Part shown: one piece after another, positions 1 to 8,281 of the stretch
Numbering within the stretch: position 1 is the first letter of the stretch
Layout of the letters: every line of letters starts with the position of its first letter
Source of the DNA: an uncultured Prevotellaceae bacterium
GTDB lineage: Bacteria; Bacteroidota; Bacteroidia; Bacteroidales; Muribaculaceae
Assembly (NCBI GenBank): GCA_900541935.1
Contig: UQLZ01000011.1
Location: 1-56,366, forward strand
Direction: 5' to 3'
DNA: 56,366 nucleotides
Translations under genes and position numbers: made by a program
Notes under the pieces: model-generated
What the model was told of the DNA's origin: nothing
Seen by the model: the letters and a program-made list of their open reading frames with translations, nothing else
Database searches by the model: none

Positions 1-48
1 GGAATAAAAAATCAAGTAAACTTGTTTTTTTCTCCACTCGGTTTGTAT

Positions 49-56
49 TATCTTTG
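49..56 (+). promoter_or_regulatory. -7 promoter element
   Basis: TATCTTTG matches the Bacteroidota -7 consensus TAnnTTTG and lies 23 bases before the ATG at 79. A clean -33 TTTG at the right spacing is not visible. Confidence 0.55.
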
Positions 57-78
57 CAATAAATTAAATAAAAAAATT

Positions 79-504
79 ATGTTGAAAACAGTTTTATCAA
101 TATCCGGGAAACCAGGATTGTTTAAATTAATAAATCAAGGAAAGAATATGCTAATCGTTGAGTCTCTTTTGACTCACAAGAGGGTTCCTGCATACGCTCG
201 AGATAAAGTCGTTTCTCTTGGTGATATCGCAATCTATACAACAGAAGAGGAAGTGCCTTTAGCAAACGTATTTAAAACTATTTACGATAAGGAGGGTAAA
301 GCACTTGATGCATCACTATATAAAACTGAGGAACAGTTGAGAGCATTTTTTGCAGAAGTTCTTCCTAATTATGATGAAGATAGAGTTTATGCAACAGATA
401 TCAAGCGTGTTATTAGTTGGTATAATATTCTTGTTAATGCAGGCATTACAGACTTCGTTCCTGAAGAAAAAGAAGAACCGCAAAGCGAAATAGAAGATAA
501 ATAA
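79..504 (+). CDS. DUF5606 family protein
   Basis: A 141-residue cytoplasmic protein that I recognise as the DUF5606 family, common in Bacteroidota and of unknown function. The N-terminal block (MLKTVLSISGKPGLFKLI) resembles the small beta-rich start of the family. The tail is acidic and probably disordered (EEKEEPQSEIEDK). An in-frame ATG exists at 22, but it lies upstream of the -7 element at 49-56, so the start at 79 is preferred. The gene stands alone and is closed by a hairpin terminator at 524-562. Family assignment is from memory of the sequence pattern; no function is claimed. Confidence 0.8.
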   Translation: MLKTVLSISGKPGLFKLINQGKNMLIVESLLTHKRVPAYARDKVVSLGDIAIYTTEEEVPLANVFKTIYDKEGKALDASLYKTEEQLRAFFAEVLPNYDEDRVYATDIKRVISWYNILVNAGITDFVPEEKEEPQSEIEDK

Positions 505-523
505 TATTATTCAAATAAACGGA

Positions 524-562
524 GGTTGTGTCGAATTACTTAATTTCGATACAACCTTTTTT
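524..562 (+). terminator. Intrinsic terminator
   Basis: Inverted repeat GGTTGTGTCGAATTA / AATTTCGATACAACC with few mismatches, followed by six T. It ends the DUF5606 gene. Confidence 0.8.
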
Positions 563-584
563 ACATGTATAAGCCTACATTGTT

Positions 585-1178
585 ATGAAACTGTTATCTT
601 TTTTTAAATATAGTTTGTATGTGATTTTGCTGTCAGTGGCTTTTGTGAGTTGTAAAACTGCAAAGGTTTATGACCCTGTTTATGATGTGAATTTTGATCA
701 GAAGCAGAAAAAAATAGAAGAGTTAGTTCAAAAAGAGCAAAATAATTACAAAATGGAGGAAAAAGAACTTTCAAGAAAATTAGGCATCGAAATTGGGAAG
801 GACGATAATTTGGCTTTATATGAAGAAGTGTCCAATTGGTTAGGTGTTCCTTACCGTTATGGTGGGAATAGTAAGAATGGTGTGGATTGTTCAGGATTGG
901 TTTGTCAAATCTATTTGACTGTTTATGATAAAAAATTACATAGAAGTTCAGTTAATATCTATGATAAGAATTGTCGAAAAATAAAGAAAAGTCAGTTGGA
1001 AACAGGTGATTTGGTGTTTTTTGCTACGGGTAAGAGTCGAAATAAAGTAAATCACGTAGGAATATATTTGAAAGACCGTAAATTTGTGCATTCGTCATCG
1101 AGCAGGGGAGTCGTTATAAGCGATATAGATGAAAAGTATTTTGTTAGGACTTACGTAGGCTGTGGCAGGGTAGAGTAA
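585..1178 (+). CDS. NlpC/P60 family lipoprotein (murein peptidase)
   Basis: A 197-residue exported lipoprotein. Residues 1-23 form a lipoprotein signal peptide with the lipobox cysteine at about C23 (AFVSC). A short charged linker follows (about 40-65), then an NlpC/P60 domain. The catalytic Cys sits in DCSG (C102), with His at H157 (NHVGIYL) and a third polar site near H169 (VHSSS). NlpC/P60 enzymes cut peptide bonds in peptidoglycan stem peptides, typically gamma-D-Glu to diaminopimelate. The small size and lipid anchor resemble Spr/NlpC-type endopeptidases. It has no operon partner: the next gene is almost 500 bases away. Confidence 0.85.
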   Translation: MKLLSFFKYSLYVILLSVAFVSCKTAKVYDPVYDVNFDQKQKKIEELVQKEQNNYKMEEKELSRKLGIEIGKDDNLALYEEVSNWLGVPYRYGGNSKNGVDCSGLVCQIYLTVYDKKLHRSSVNIYDKNCRKIKKSQLETGDLVFFATGKSRNKVNHVGIYLKDRKFVHSSSSRGVVISDIDEKYFVRTYVGCGRVE

Positions 1179-1337
1179 TTAGTCACCCCTTAAAAACATT
1201 CTTATTTACCTATTATCAACAGATAAAGATATTTTTAATGGACGACTATTTGGTTTAATATTACCATTGTATGGTTAAAAAACTATAAGATTCAAGTCCA
1301 TTGAGACCAAAAGGATATAGAATAGAGGAAAAATCAG

Positions 1338-1416
1338 TACATTTGCAATGTGTTTTTCATGGTATTAGATTTAAGGTTAATTAAGATTGATTGTCGGGAG
1401 ACAATCAATTTTTTTT
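1338..1416 (+). ncRNA. Possible short transcript: -7 box followed by strong terminator
   Basis: TACATTTG at 1338-1345 fits the -7 consensus. About 40 bases later there is a strong terminator: a 13-bp stem at 1383-1395/1400-1412 with a four-base loop and a T run. No ORF lies between them. This could make an RNA of about 65 bases. Alternatively the hairpin is the late terminator of the NlpC/P60 lipoprotein gene ending at 1178. No good -33 element is seen, so the RNA is only a candidate. Confidence 0.25.
1383..1416 (+). terminator. Intrinsic terminator upstream of pyrB
   Basis: The core of the stem, GATTGTC / GACAATC, extends to 13 pairs with A/T bases around a GGGA loop and is followed by a T tract. 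It insulates the pyrB promoter from upstream transcription. Confidence 0.8.
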
Positions 1417-1451
1417 GATATAATCACGCTAAACAAAATACAATGAATTTT

Positions 1452-1482
1452 TTTGATAATATCGTATGAAGTATTACCTTTG
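1452..1482 (+). promoter_or_regulatory. pyrB operon promoter
   Basis: -33 TTTG at 1452-1455, 19 bases, then -7 TACCTTTG at 1475-1482: an ideal Bacteroidota promoter. The transcript would start near 1489, giving a leader of about 170 bases before pyrB. Confidence 0.8.
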
Positions 1483-1513
1483 CAAAGTCATTTCGAACTA
1501 ACGGACTTTTTCG

Positions 1514-1660
1514 ATGATATATAACGAAACAAATATAAACTTGTTTTTGCGACAGAAAGGGTCGTTTGGTTTATTGTCGATTTTTGTGAAAAATATATTG
1601 CCGGTCACATTTTGCGTGATTGGCATTTTTATTTCAGATATTTATTTAAAAAATATATGA
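1514..1660 (+). CDS. Upstream ORF in the pyrB leader
   Basis: An ATG at 1514 opens 48 codons that end with TGA at 1658-1660. The stop overlaps the pyrB ATG (1657-1659) as ATGA. The predicted peptide starts MIYNETNINLFLRQKG and has a hydrophobic stretch (LPVTFCVIGIFI), so it could sit in the membrane or simply be a leader. The whole ORF lies within the predicted pyrB transcript. The stop-start overlap would allow translational coupling. It is comparable in length to the E. coli pyrBI leader peptide, but I see no attenuator hairpin between it and pyrB. It may be chance. Confidence 0.35.
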   Translation: MIYNETNINLFLRQKGSFGLLSIFVKNILPVTFCVIGIFISDIYLKNI

Positions 1661-2583
1661 AGAACGAGAGTCTTGTTTCCATTTCAGATTTCACAAAGGA
1701 GGAAATCTTGGAGTTGTTGGAGGATATGAAGTATTTTGAGAAGAATCCTAATAGGCGTCTTCTTGAGGGAAAAGTTGCAGCAACTTTATTTTTTGAGCCT
1801 TCTACGAGGACACGCCTTAGTTTTGAAACTGCAGTAAATCGATTGGGTGGCAGAGTAATAGGCTTTTCAGATGCTAGTACAACAAGTTCCTCCAAAGGGG
1901 AAACACTGAAGGATACTATTATGATGGTAAACAATTATGCTGATTTGATTATTATGCGGCATTATCTTGAAGGTGCAGCTAAATATGCTTCAGAGGTTTC
2001 AAGAGTTCCTATTATTAATGCAGGTGATGGGGCAAATCAGCATCCTTCTCAAACGATGCTTGATTTATACTCTATTTATAAGACTCAAGGAACGCTTGAA
2101 AATCTTACTATAACTATGGTCGGAGATTTGAAGTATGGAAGAACAGTTCACTCTTTGATTATGGCGATGAGATATTTTAAGCCTACTTTTAATTTCGTAG
2201 CCTGCACTGAATTACAAATGCCACAAGAATATAAGGATTTCTGTACTGAAAATGGCATTATGTATAGTGAGACAACTGATTTTTCAGAGGATGTTATAAA
2301 TAAGAGTGATATTATTTATATGACGCGCGTTCAGAGGGAACGGTTTACAGATCTGTTGGAATATGAGAAGGTGAAGAATTTATATAATTTGCATAATTCC
2401 ATGCTTGATCGCAGTAAGGATAATCTTCGGGTATTGCATCCGCTTCCAAGAGTGAATGAAATTTCACAAGACGTAGATGATAATCCTAAGGCTTATTATT
2501 TTCAACAGGCACAAAACGGACTCTATGCTCGTCAAGCAATTATTTGTAAAGTTTTGGGAATTAAAGTGGAAAAGGAGGATTAA
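1657..2583 (+). CDS. pyrB: Aspartate carbamoyltransferase catalytic subunit
   Basis: PyrB joins carbamoyl phosphate and aspartate to carbamoyl aspartate, the committed step of pyrimidine synthesis. The 308-residue protein has the carbamoyl-phosphate motif S-T-R-T-R at 49-53 (FFEPSTRTRLS), the SSSKGE loop, the MRHYLEGAA region and HPSQTMLDLYS. The ORF can be extended upstream to 1612, but the MKNESLVSI start at 1657 matches the usual family N-terminus. It is followed after one base by pyrI, with which it forms the allosteric ATCase dodecamer. A leader ORF overlaps its start codon. Confidence 0.96.
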   Translation: MKNESLVSISDFTKEEILELLEDMKYFEKNPNRRLLEGKVAATLFFEPSTRTRLSFETAVNRLGGRVIGFSDASTTSSSKGETLKDTIMMVNNYADLIIMRHYLEGAAKYASEVSRVPIINAGDGANQHPSQTMLDLYSIYKTQGTLENLTITMVGDLKYGRTVHSLIMAMRYFKPTFNFVACTELQMPQEYKDFCTENGIMYSETTDFSEDVINKSDIIYMTRVQRERFTDLLEYEKVKNLYNLHNSMLDRSKDNLRVLHPLPRVNEISQDVDDNPKAYYFQQAQNGLYARQAIICKVLGIKVEKED

Positions 2584-2584
2584 T

Positions 2585-3043
2585 ATGGAAAAAGAAAAAG
2601 AACTTGCAGTTGCTGCTCTAAAAAATGGAACAGTAATAGACCATATCCCTGCTGATTCGCTTTTCCAAGTTGTTAAACTTCTTGGAGTAGAGAACTTGGA
2701 AAGTAGTGTAACAATCGGATATAATTTAGATAGCAAGAAATTAGGAAAGAAAGGTATTATAAAGATTGCAGATGTTTTCTACCCGGAAGAGACGGTTAAT
2801 AGACTTGCTATAATTGCGCCAAACGCTAATGTAAACGAAATTCATAATTATCAGGTAGTCAAAAAATTTACAGTGACTCTTCCTGATGAAATTGTTGGCA
2901 TAGTAAAATGTAATAATCCAAAGTGTATAACAAATAATGAACCTATGAAGACAAAGTTTCATGTCGTTGATAGAAAGAATGGAATTATATGTTGTCACTA
3001 TTGCGAGAGAACAGTAAATAAAAAGGAAGTTGAGTTGAAATGA
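2585..3043 (+). CDS. pyrI: Aspartate carbamoyltransferase regulatory subunit
   Basis: PyrI binds nucleotide effectors and holds catalytic trimers together through a zinc site. The 152-residue protein has an N-terminal allosteric domain (LKNGTVIDHIPA onward) and a C-terminal zinc domain with C109, C114, C137 and C140 in the classic C-x4-C...C-x2-C arrangement. The start is the ATG one base after the pyrB stop; a longer ORF into pyrB is a shadow. It overlaps the next gene by ATGA, so translation is coupled. Control of pyrBI here probably includes UTP/CTP feedback on the enzyme. Confidence 0.96.
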   Translation: MEKEKELAVAALKNGTVIDHIPADSLFQVVKLLGVENLESSVTIGYNLDSKKLGKKGIIKIADVFYPEETVNRLAIIAPNANVNEIHNYQVVKKFTVTLPDEIVGIVKCNNPKCITNNEPMKTKFHVVDRKNGIICCHYCERTVNKKEVELK

Positions 3044-3603
3044 AAGAAGTTTGGAAGCCAGGCACAATGATTTATCCACTTCCGGCGGCACTGATCGGGT
3101 GTGGTTCTTCTCCAGAAGACTATAATATTTTTACAGTATCTTGGGTTGGTACAATATGTACAGACCCGGCAATGTGCTATATTTCTGTACGTCCAAGTCG
3201 TCATAGCTATGAGATTATAAAAAAGAATATGGAGTTTACTATAAATCTTACGACTGAAGAGATGGCTGAAGCAACAGATTGGTGTGGAGTCCGTTCAGGT
3301 AAGGATTATAATAAATTTGAAGAAACAGGTTTAACTCCTTTAAAGGGAAATATGGTTGCGGCTCCTATAATTGAGCAGTCCCCATTAGCGATAGAATGCA
3401 GAGTAAAGGAGATTGTAAGACTTGGAACGCATGATATGTTTATAGCAGATGTGCTTTGTGTTGATGCTGAGAAAAAACTTATTAACTCAGAAACTAATGC
3501 TTTTGAATTAGAAAAAGCAGGAATACTTGCGTATTCTCATGGAACATACTTTAAATTGGGAGAACCAATTGGAAGGTTTGGTTGGTCAGTAAAGAAAAAA
3601 TAA
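3040..3603 (+). CDS. Flavin reductase family protein (FMN-binding split barrel)
   Basis: A 187-residue protein of the flavin-reductase-like/split-barrel FMN-binding family. Visible family features are the N-terminal PLPAALIGC strand, the NIFTVSWVGTICTDP loop, ISVRPSRHSYEII, and the FTINLTTEEMAEATDWCGVRSG region. Such proteins bind FMN and use NAD(P)H to reduce flavin, or serve as flavoproteins; the substrate is unknown. Its start overlaps the pyrI stop (ATGA), and glyA follows 11 bases later, so it is co-transcribed with pyrimidine and one-carbon genes. A direct role in those pathways is not shown by the sequence. Confidence 0.85.
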   Translation: MKEVWKPGTMIYPLPAALIGCGSSPEDYNIFTVSWVGTICTDPAMCYISVRPSRHSYEIIKKNMEFTINLTTEEMAEATDWCGVRSGKDYNKFEETGLTPLKGNMVAAPIIEQSPLAIECRVKEIVRLGTHDMFIADVLCVDAEKKLINSETNAFELEKAGILAYSHGTYFKLGEPIGRFGWSVKKK

Positions 3604-3614
3604 ATTTATATAAT

Positions 3615-4895
3615 ATGAATAGAGATAACATTGTTTTTGACATTATTGAGCGTGAACATCAACGCCAAAAAAAAGGTATTGAGTTAATTGCATCTGAAAA
3701 CTTCGTTAGTGATCAAGTTATGCAGGCAATGGGGTCATGCTTGACAAATAAGTATGCTGAAGGATATCCAGGTCATAGATACTATGGTGGTTGTCAGGTT
3801 GTTGACGAAATGGAATCGTTGGCAATAGATAGAATCAAGCAAATCTTTGGTGCTGAATATGCTAACGTTCAGCCACACTCTGGTGCACAGGCAAATATGG
3901 CTGTATTCATGGCTTGCATGAATCCCGGAGATAAGTTCTTAGGGTTGAATCTTTCACACGGTGGTCACCTTAGTCACGGTTCTCCTGTAAACTTTTCTGG
4001 TCTGATGTTCCAGGCCTTGGAATATGGAGTTAAGGAAGATACAGGCTATGTTGATTATGATATGATGGAGGAAGTTGCTCTTAGAGAACGTCCAAAAATG
4101 ATTATTGGAGGAGCAAGTGCATATACTCGTGAGTGGGATTATGCGAGAATGCGTAAGATTGCTGATGAGATTGGTGCGATTCTTATGATCGATATGGCAC
4201 ACCCAGCAGGCCTTATTGCAGCTGGTCTGCTTGACAATCCATTGAAATATGCTCATATCGTTACTTCAACAACGCACAAGACTCTTAGAGGCCCACGTGG
4301 TGGTATTATTCTCCTTGGCAAGGATTTTGAAAACCCATGGGGTAAAAAAACACCAAAGGGAGTTGTTAAGAATATGTCTGCTTTGCTTGATTCTGCAGTA
4401 TTCCCAGGTGTCCAGGGCGGACCTTTGGAACATGTTATTGCTGCTAAGGCTGTTGCTTTTGGTGAAATATTGGATCCTTCTTATAAAGAATACGCTAAGC
4501 AAGTTCAAAAGAACGCAAAGGTAATGGCGGAAGCTTTGGTAAACAAAGGGTATAAAATTGTTTCTGGCGGTACCGATAACCACTGTATTCTTGTTGACTT
4601 ACGCACAAGATTCCCAGAATTGACAGGTAAGGTTGCTGAAAAGGCTTTGGTTGATGCTGACATTACTGCAAACAAGAATATGGTTCCGTTTGATAGCCGC
4701 TCTCCATTCCAGACTTCAGGTATCAGACTTGGTACTCCTGCTATTACAACTCGTGGTGCTAAGGAAGACTTGATGGTTGAGATTGTTGAAATGATTGATA
4801 CAGTCTTGAGCAACGTTGATAACGAAGCTGTTATTAAGTCTGTTAGAGATAAAGTTAACTCTATAATGACAGAATATCCAATGTTTGCTTACTAA
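3615..4895 (+). CDS. glyA: Serine hydroxymethyltransferase
   Basis: GlyA is a PLP enzyme that converts serine and tetrahydrofolate to glycine and methylene-tetrahydrofolate. It is 426 residues, the normal length. The PLP lysine is K222 in THKTLRGPRGG; other landmarks are the YPGHRYYGG active-site loop, the ANVQPHSGAQAN block and SALLDSAVFPGVQGGPLEH. I use the ATG at 3615 (MNRDNIVFDI); an ORF start at 3582 inside the preceding gene is a shadow. It is the last gene of the pyrB-pyrI-flavin reductase-glyA run and ends at a strong terminator. Confidence 0.97.
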   Translation: MNRDNIVFDIIEREHQRQKKGIELIASENFVSDQVMQAMGSCLTNKYAEGYPGHRYYGGCQVVDEMESLAIDRIKQIFGAEYANVQPHSGAQANMAVFMACMNPGDKFLGLNLSHGGHLSHGSPVNFSGLMFQALEYGVKEDTGYVDYDMMEEVALRERPKMIIGGASAYTREWDYARMRKIADEIGAILMIDMAHPAGLIAAGLLDNPLKYAHIVTSTTHKTLRGPRGGIILLGKDFENPWGKKTPKGVVKNMSALLDSAVFPGVQGGPLEHVIAAKAVAFGEILDPSYKEYAKQVQKNAKVMAEALVNKGYKIVSGGTDNHCILVDLRTRFPELTGKVAEKALVDADITANKNMVPFDSRSPFQTSGIRLGTPAITTRGAKEDLMVEIVEMIDTVLSNVDNEAVIKSVRDKVNSIMTEYPMFAY

Positions 4896-4913
4896 TATAA
4901 AAGCAAAATAAAT

Positions 4914-4960
4914 CACTCCCCTCCAATGGAAAGTATCTGTTGGAGGGGAGTGGTCTTTTT
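4914..4960 (+). terminator. Intrinsic terminator after glyA
   Basis: Perfect 13-bp stem CACTCCCCTCCAA / TTGGAGGGGAGTG (4914-4926 and 4940-4952), then GTCTTTTT. Confidence 0.9.
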
Positions 4961-4976
4961 CTAAACGTTCTATTAT

Positions 4977-5239
4977 TTATGACCAAACATAGTGGGTATT
5001 AACTTCTTTGTTATAGTCGTCAACTATTTTTCTTACATTTGGCTTGTCAATTAATTGTAAAGGTTTCCCTGTTACAGTCTCTCGTGTTTCGTTGTCAAAT
5101 TGATTTCTGAATAATTCCGTATAAACATCGCAGACTTGATAGACAAGTCTCGTGCTCGTATTGGATCTAAGATTCTTCCTGATTTATCTTGAAAATTAAG
5201 ACCTATGTCAAGGGCATAATATAGGCTGATTTGATAAAG
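4977..5239 (-). pseudogene. Decayed gene fragment, frameshifted
   Basis: On the minus strand one frame reads LYYALDIGLNFQDKSGRIL-DPIRARDL. A second frame continues from about 5145 as VYQVCDVYTELFRNQFDNE and finishes KEVNTHYVWS with a stop at 4977. Joining the two frames gives about 85 residues of plausible protein with no start codon. This is most simply the C-terminal remnant of a lost gene. I do not recognise the family. Confidence 0.4.
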
Positions 5240-5714
5240 TCAGGTAAAAAATATTACGTTGAAAGTTACAAGGCCGTTTGGTTATATTTGGATTATATCT
5301 TGTTAGAAATTGGCTTTTTAGGGTATAACTAAATAATACACTTAAAGTCACAGCCTATTAATTTTAGATAAAATCAGTACCCTCTAACTCATCGTCCATG
5401 GTTGAGGAATTGATTTGCGTTGTTTCCGCATAGGCGAACGATTGCGAGAACTGTCTATGCAAAATATTTATGTACAATAATTGCGTAGAATATCCCCTCG
5501 GTGTATCCGAAATTGTGTCGTTTGCGGGCTGGAAGTCCAAGGAGTGATATATTTAATAGATTGTATGAATAATATTATAATATGTATAGGTTTTGGCGGA
5601 TACAGTTTATTGATGTCTGTTTTTATGCTTGTTAAAGTTATTAATAAAAAAATCTTATACTTTTTATATTTAAAAATATTTTTATTATTTTTGTTAGGTT
5701 AAAATGCAATTACA
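5240..5714. other. Intergenic, no gene supported
   Basis: AT-rich stretch with no convincing gene. A short hydrophobic ORF is possible at 5565-5702 but lacks support. TATTTTTG at 5686-5693 matches the -7 consensus for the following cluster but has no -33 partner. Confidence 0.5.
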
Positions 5715-7106
5715 ATGAAAAAAATATATTTAATAGCCCTATGTTTACCTTTCTTAGAAATTGAGGCTGCGGTTCCAGAAAAAATTCCGTTTATGATTGA
5801 TGCGGGAGAGTTTGGGACTGTAGAAAAGATTATAGATAATCCAAATCATGGAATGACAACGCTTGAGGCGGATTCTATTTTGGAAATAATGAGCCGAATC
5901 CGCAGTGATTTTAGGATTACATATAGTGAAGGGATAAAGGCTATTCTAGATAAATTCCCGTTTGTAACAGAGGCTAATATTAAGGATTGGATTTCAAAAA
6001 AATATATTGAAGTAAAGGAAATCGACGGTAAGTGTTATATGTTTCGTAAAACTGTTTCCAATCTTGACCGTTTGGTTCCAGAATTGTCAAAGTTCAGGCG
6101 GAATGAACTGATACAAGAGGATTTGAAGAATGAAAAGGTTGCTATAAATGCAATCCATTTAGCAAAAGAAAATGGACTTTCTTCTCCGAAAGCGGTTACA
6201 TTGAAATATACAGCAAAAGTCAAAGCCGACGCCGTGCCTGCCGGAGAAATGGTGCGGGTATGGTTGCCGTTCCCAATAGAAAATGAAAGACAGTCAGATG
6301 TCAAATTGGTATCGTCTTCAGATAAGGTCACATTTTCCAAAGGCAGTCTTCATAATACCGTCTATATGGAAAGAAAGGCAGAGAAAGGCAAGCCTGTTAA
6401 TTTTGAGATAGTTGTTTCTTATAAAGTTCGGTCGCAGTATTATTCGCCTGAGTTTATAATGAACAATAAAAAGGAATATGACAAGTCGAGCGAATTATAT
6501 AGGAAATATACTTCTACGGAATATCCGCAAGTTATTCTAACCTCAGAAATGAGAAAACTTGCAAAGCAGATAGTTGGAAGAGAAACGGACCCTCTACGGC
6601 AGGCTTCATTGGTTTATGATTGGATTGATGCACATTTCCCGTGGGCTGGAGCAAGAGAGTATAGCACAATACCAAATTTGCCGCAATATGTCTTAGAAAA
6701 TGGGCATGGAGACTGCGGACAGGTTTCGTTGCTTTATATAACGTTGCTTCGCTCTCTTGGTATTCCGGCACGTTGGGAAAGCGGCTATGCTGTTGAGCCT
6801 GATAAGGTTGGCATGCATGATTGGGCAGAAGTCTATTACGAAGGAATAGGCTGGGTGCCTGTGGATATGTCATACGGTTTGATTGAGACTGCAAAGGATA
6901 AGAATGTTATAGAGTTCTATAAAACAGGTTTGGATTTTCACCGAATGGCTTCAAATAAGGGAGTTGGAGGAAAATTAAGTCCTGAAAAGAAATTTGTAAG
7001 GAGTGAAACCGTTGACTTCCAATTAGGAGAAGTTGAATGGAGTGGCGGCAACTTGTTTTATTATAAAGATTGGACTCCAGATGTTGAATTGATTAGATTT
7101 GAATAG
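5715..7106 (+). CDS. Secreted transglutaminase-like protein
   Basis: A 463-residue exported protein. Residues 1-19 are a signal peptide (MKKIYLIALCLPFLEIEAA). The C-terminal half holds a transglutaminase-like cysteine protease fold with the triad C334 (GHGDCGQVS), H368 (GMHDWAEVYY) and D384 (PVDMSYGL). The N-terminal half is a family-specific region with a beta-rich segment (VTLKYTAKVKADAVPAGEMV). In bacteria this fold usually cleaves peptides rather than cross-linking them. It starts a run with an NlpC/P60 endopeptidase 4 bases downstream and a dipeptide epimerase, which suggests work on murein-derived peptides in the periplasm. Substrate is inferred only. Confidence 0.85.
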   Translation: MKKIYLIALCLPFLEIEAAVPEKIPFMIDAGEFGTVEKIIDNPNHGMTTLEADSILEIMSRIRSDFRITYSEGIKAILDKFPFVTEANIKDWISKKYIEVKEIDGKCYMFRKTVSNLDRLVPELSKFRRNELIQEDLKNEKVAINAIHLAKENGLSSPKAVTLKYTAKVKADAVPAGEMVRVWLPFPIENERQSDVKLVSSSDKVTFSKGSLHNTVYMERKAEKGKPVNFEIVVSYKVRSQYYSPEFIMNNKKEYDKSSELYRKYTSTEYPQVILTSEMRKLAKQIVGRETDPLRQASLVYDWIDAHFPWAGAREYSTIPNLPQYVLENGHGDCGQVSLLYITLLRSLGIPARWESGYAVEPDKVGMHDWAEVYYEGIGWVPVDMSYGLIETAKDKNVIEFYKTGLDFHRMASNKGVGGKLSPEKKFVRSETVDFQLGEVEWSGGNLFYYKDWTPDVELIRFE

Positions 7107-7110
7107 ACTT

Positions 7111-8268
7111 ATGAAAATTAAAAAAATAGCATTGGCATTGTTTGCTGGATTGGTATCATTTATGTCGGTTAATGCAACAGAGCAGTATGACAGTATTGTG
7201 GGTGTTATAAAAAACAAATATATACCAGATTCTCGCGTCGCTTTGTGGACAGTAAAGACGCATAAAGGAAATGACGGAGTCTTGGTTTTAAAAGGGAAAA
7301 CAGATAATAAAGAGGCAAGAGCGGAATTATTGTCTGAAATGAAAAATAATGGAATAGAATATAAGGATTCTATCCAATTATTGCCAGAGGCAAGTCTTGA
7401 CACGAAGTGGGGATTGATATCAATATCTGTAGCATGTATGCGAAAGACAGCAGCCAGCAGTTCCGAATTGATTTCGCAAACCATTTTGGGCACTCCTGTA
7501 AAAGTACTTGAACGAGGAGGGGATATGTCATTAATCCAAACGCCAGATAACTATTTGGGCTACATAACAAACAACTCGTTGACTTTCATAACAACCAGTG
7601 AAATGGAAGCGTGGAAAGCATCAAAGCGACTTGTTGTAACACAGAGGGAAATCAATGTCTATTCAGAGCCAAAGGAGGATGATCTGAAAATTGTGTCCGA
7701 CTTGTTGTTGGGTAATATTGTTACATATAAGGATGCAAAGAAAAAGTTTTACAAAATAGCGTTGCCAGATGGTCGCGAGGGCTTTGTTAAAAAATCAAAT
7801 GTGGAATTTCTTGATGAATGGGCAAAGCAAAAATTTAGTGACAAATTGCTTGAGAAAAATGCGTTTAAGATGATGGGTAGACCTTATTTGTGGGGTGGCA
7901 TGTCGTCAAAAACAATGGATTGCTCAGGATTTGTAAAGACATTATATTTCTCTAATGGCATTATCTTGCAGCGAGATGCTTCACAACAAGCATTGACAGG
8001 AGAAAAAATAAACCCAAACAATTGGAAAACTGACGCAAAAAAAGGCGATTTAATTTTCATTGGAACTAAAACCGGTAAAGTAACGCACGTTGCTATGTAT
8101 CTGGAGAATGGAAAATATATTCACAGTTCCGGTAGGGTGAAAGTTAACAGTATGGATAAAGAAAGTGAAGACTACCATGTTTATAATTACTTGTCAATGT
8201 CAAGAATTAATGGTCAGGTCGGAACAAAAGGTATAGTAGCAGTAAAATCACATCCGTGGTATTTCTAA
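7111..8268 (+). CDS. Secreted NlpC/P60 endopeptidase with SH3-like domains
   Basis: A 385-residue exported protein. The signal peptide is about residues 1-22 (MKIKKIALALFAGLVSF...NA). The middle region (about 105-230) resembles two bacterial SH3 modules (TPVKVLERGGDMSLIQTPD; KLVV-type strand REINVYSEP). The C-terminal NlpC/P60 domain has the catalytic Cys C271 (MDCSGFVKT), H326 (VTHVAMY) and H338 (IHSSGR). This layout matches gamma-D-glutamyl-diamino acid endopeptidases that release L-Ala-D-Glu from murein peptides. I chose ATG 7111, which is 4 bases after the previous stop and begins the signal peptide; an alternative start at 7099 overlaps that gene. Confidence 0.9.
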   Translation: MKIKKIALALFAGLVSFMSVNATEQYDSIVGVIKNKYIPDSRVALWTVKTHKGNDGVLVLKGKTDNKEARAELLSEMKNNGIEYKDSIQLLPEASLDTKWGLISISVACMRKTAASSSELISQTILGTPVKVLERGGDMSLIQTPDNYLGYITNNSLTFITTSEMEAWKASKRLVVTQREINVYSEPKEDDLKIVSDLLLGNIVTYKDAKKKFYKIALPDGREGFVKKSNVEFLDEWAKQKFSDKLLEKNAFKMMGRPYLWGGMSSKTMDCSGFVKTLYFSNGIILQRDASQQALTGEKINPNNWKTDAKKGDLIFIGTKTGKVTHVAMYLENGKYIHSSGRVKVNSMDKESEDYHVYNYLSMSRINGQVGTKGIVAVKSHPWYF

Positions 8269-8281
8269 TAAAACAATCATT

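Noticed and set aside
5481..5702. 73-codon ORF upstream of the transglutaminase-like gene
   Set aside because: Begins with TTG, very AT-rich hydrophobic tail, no recognisable family. A shorter ATG version (5565-5702) is equally unsupported.
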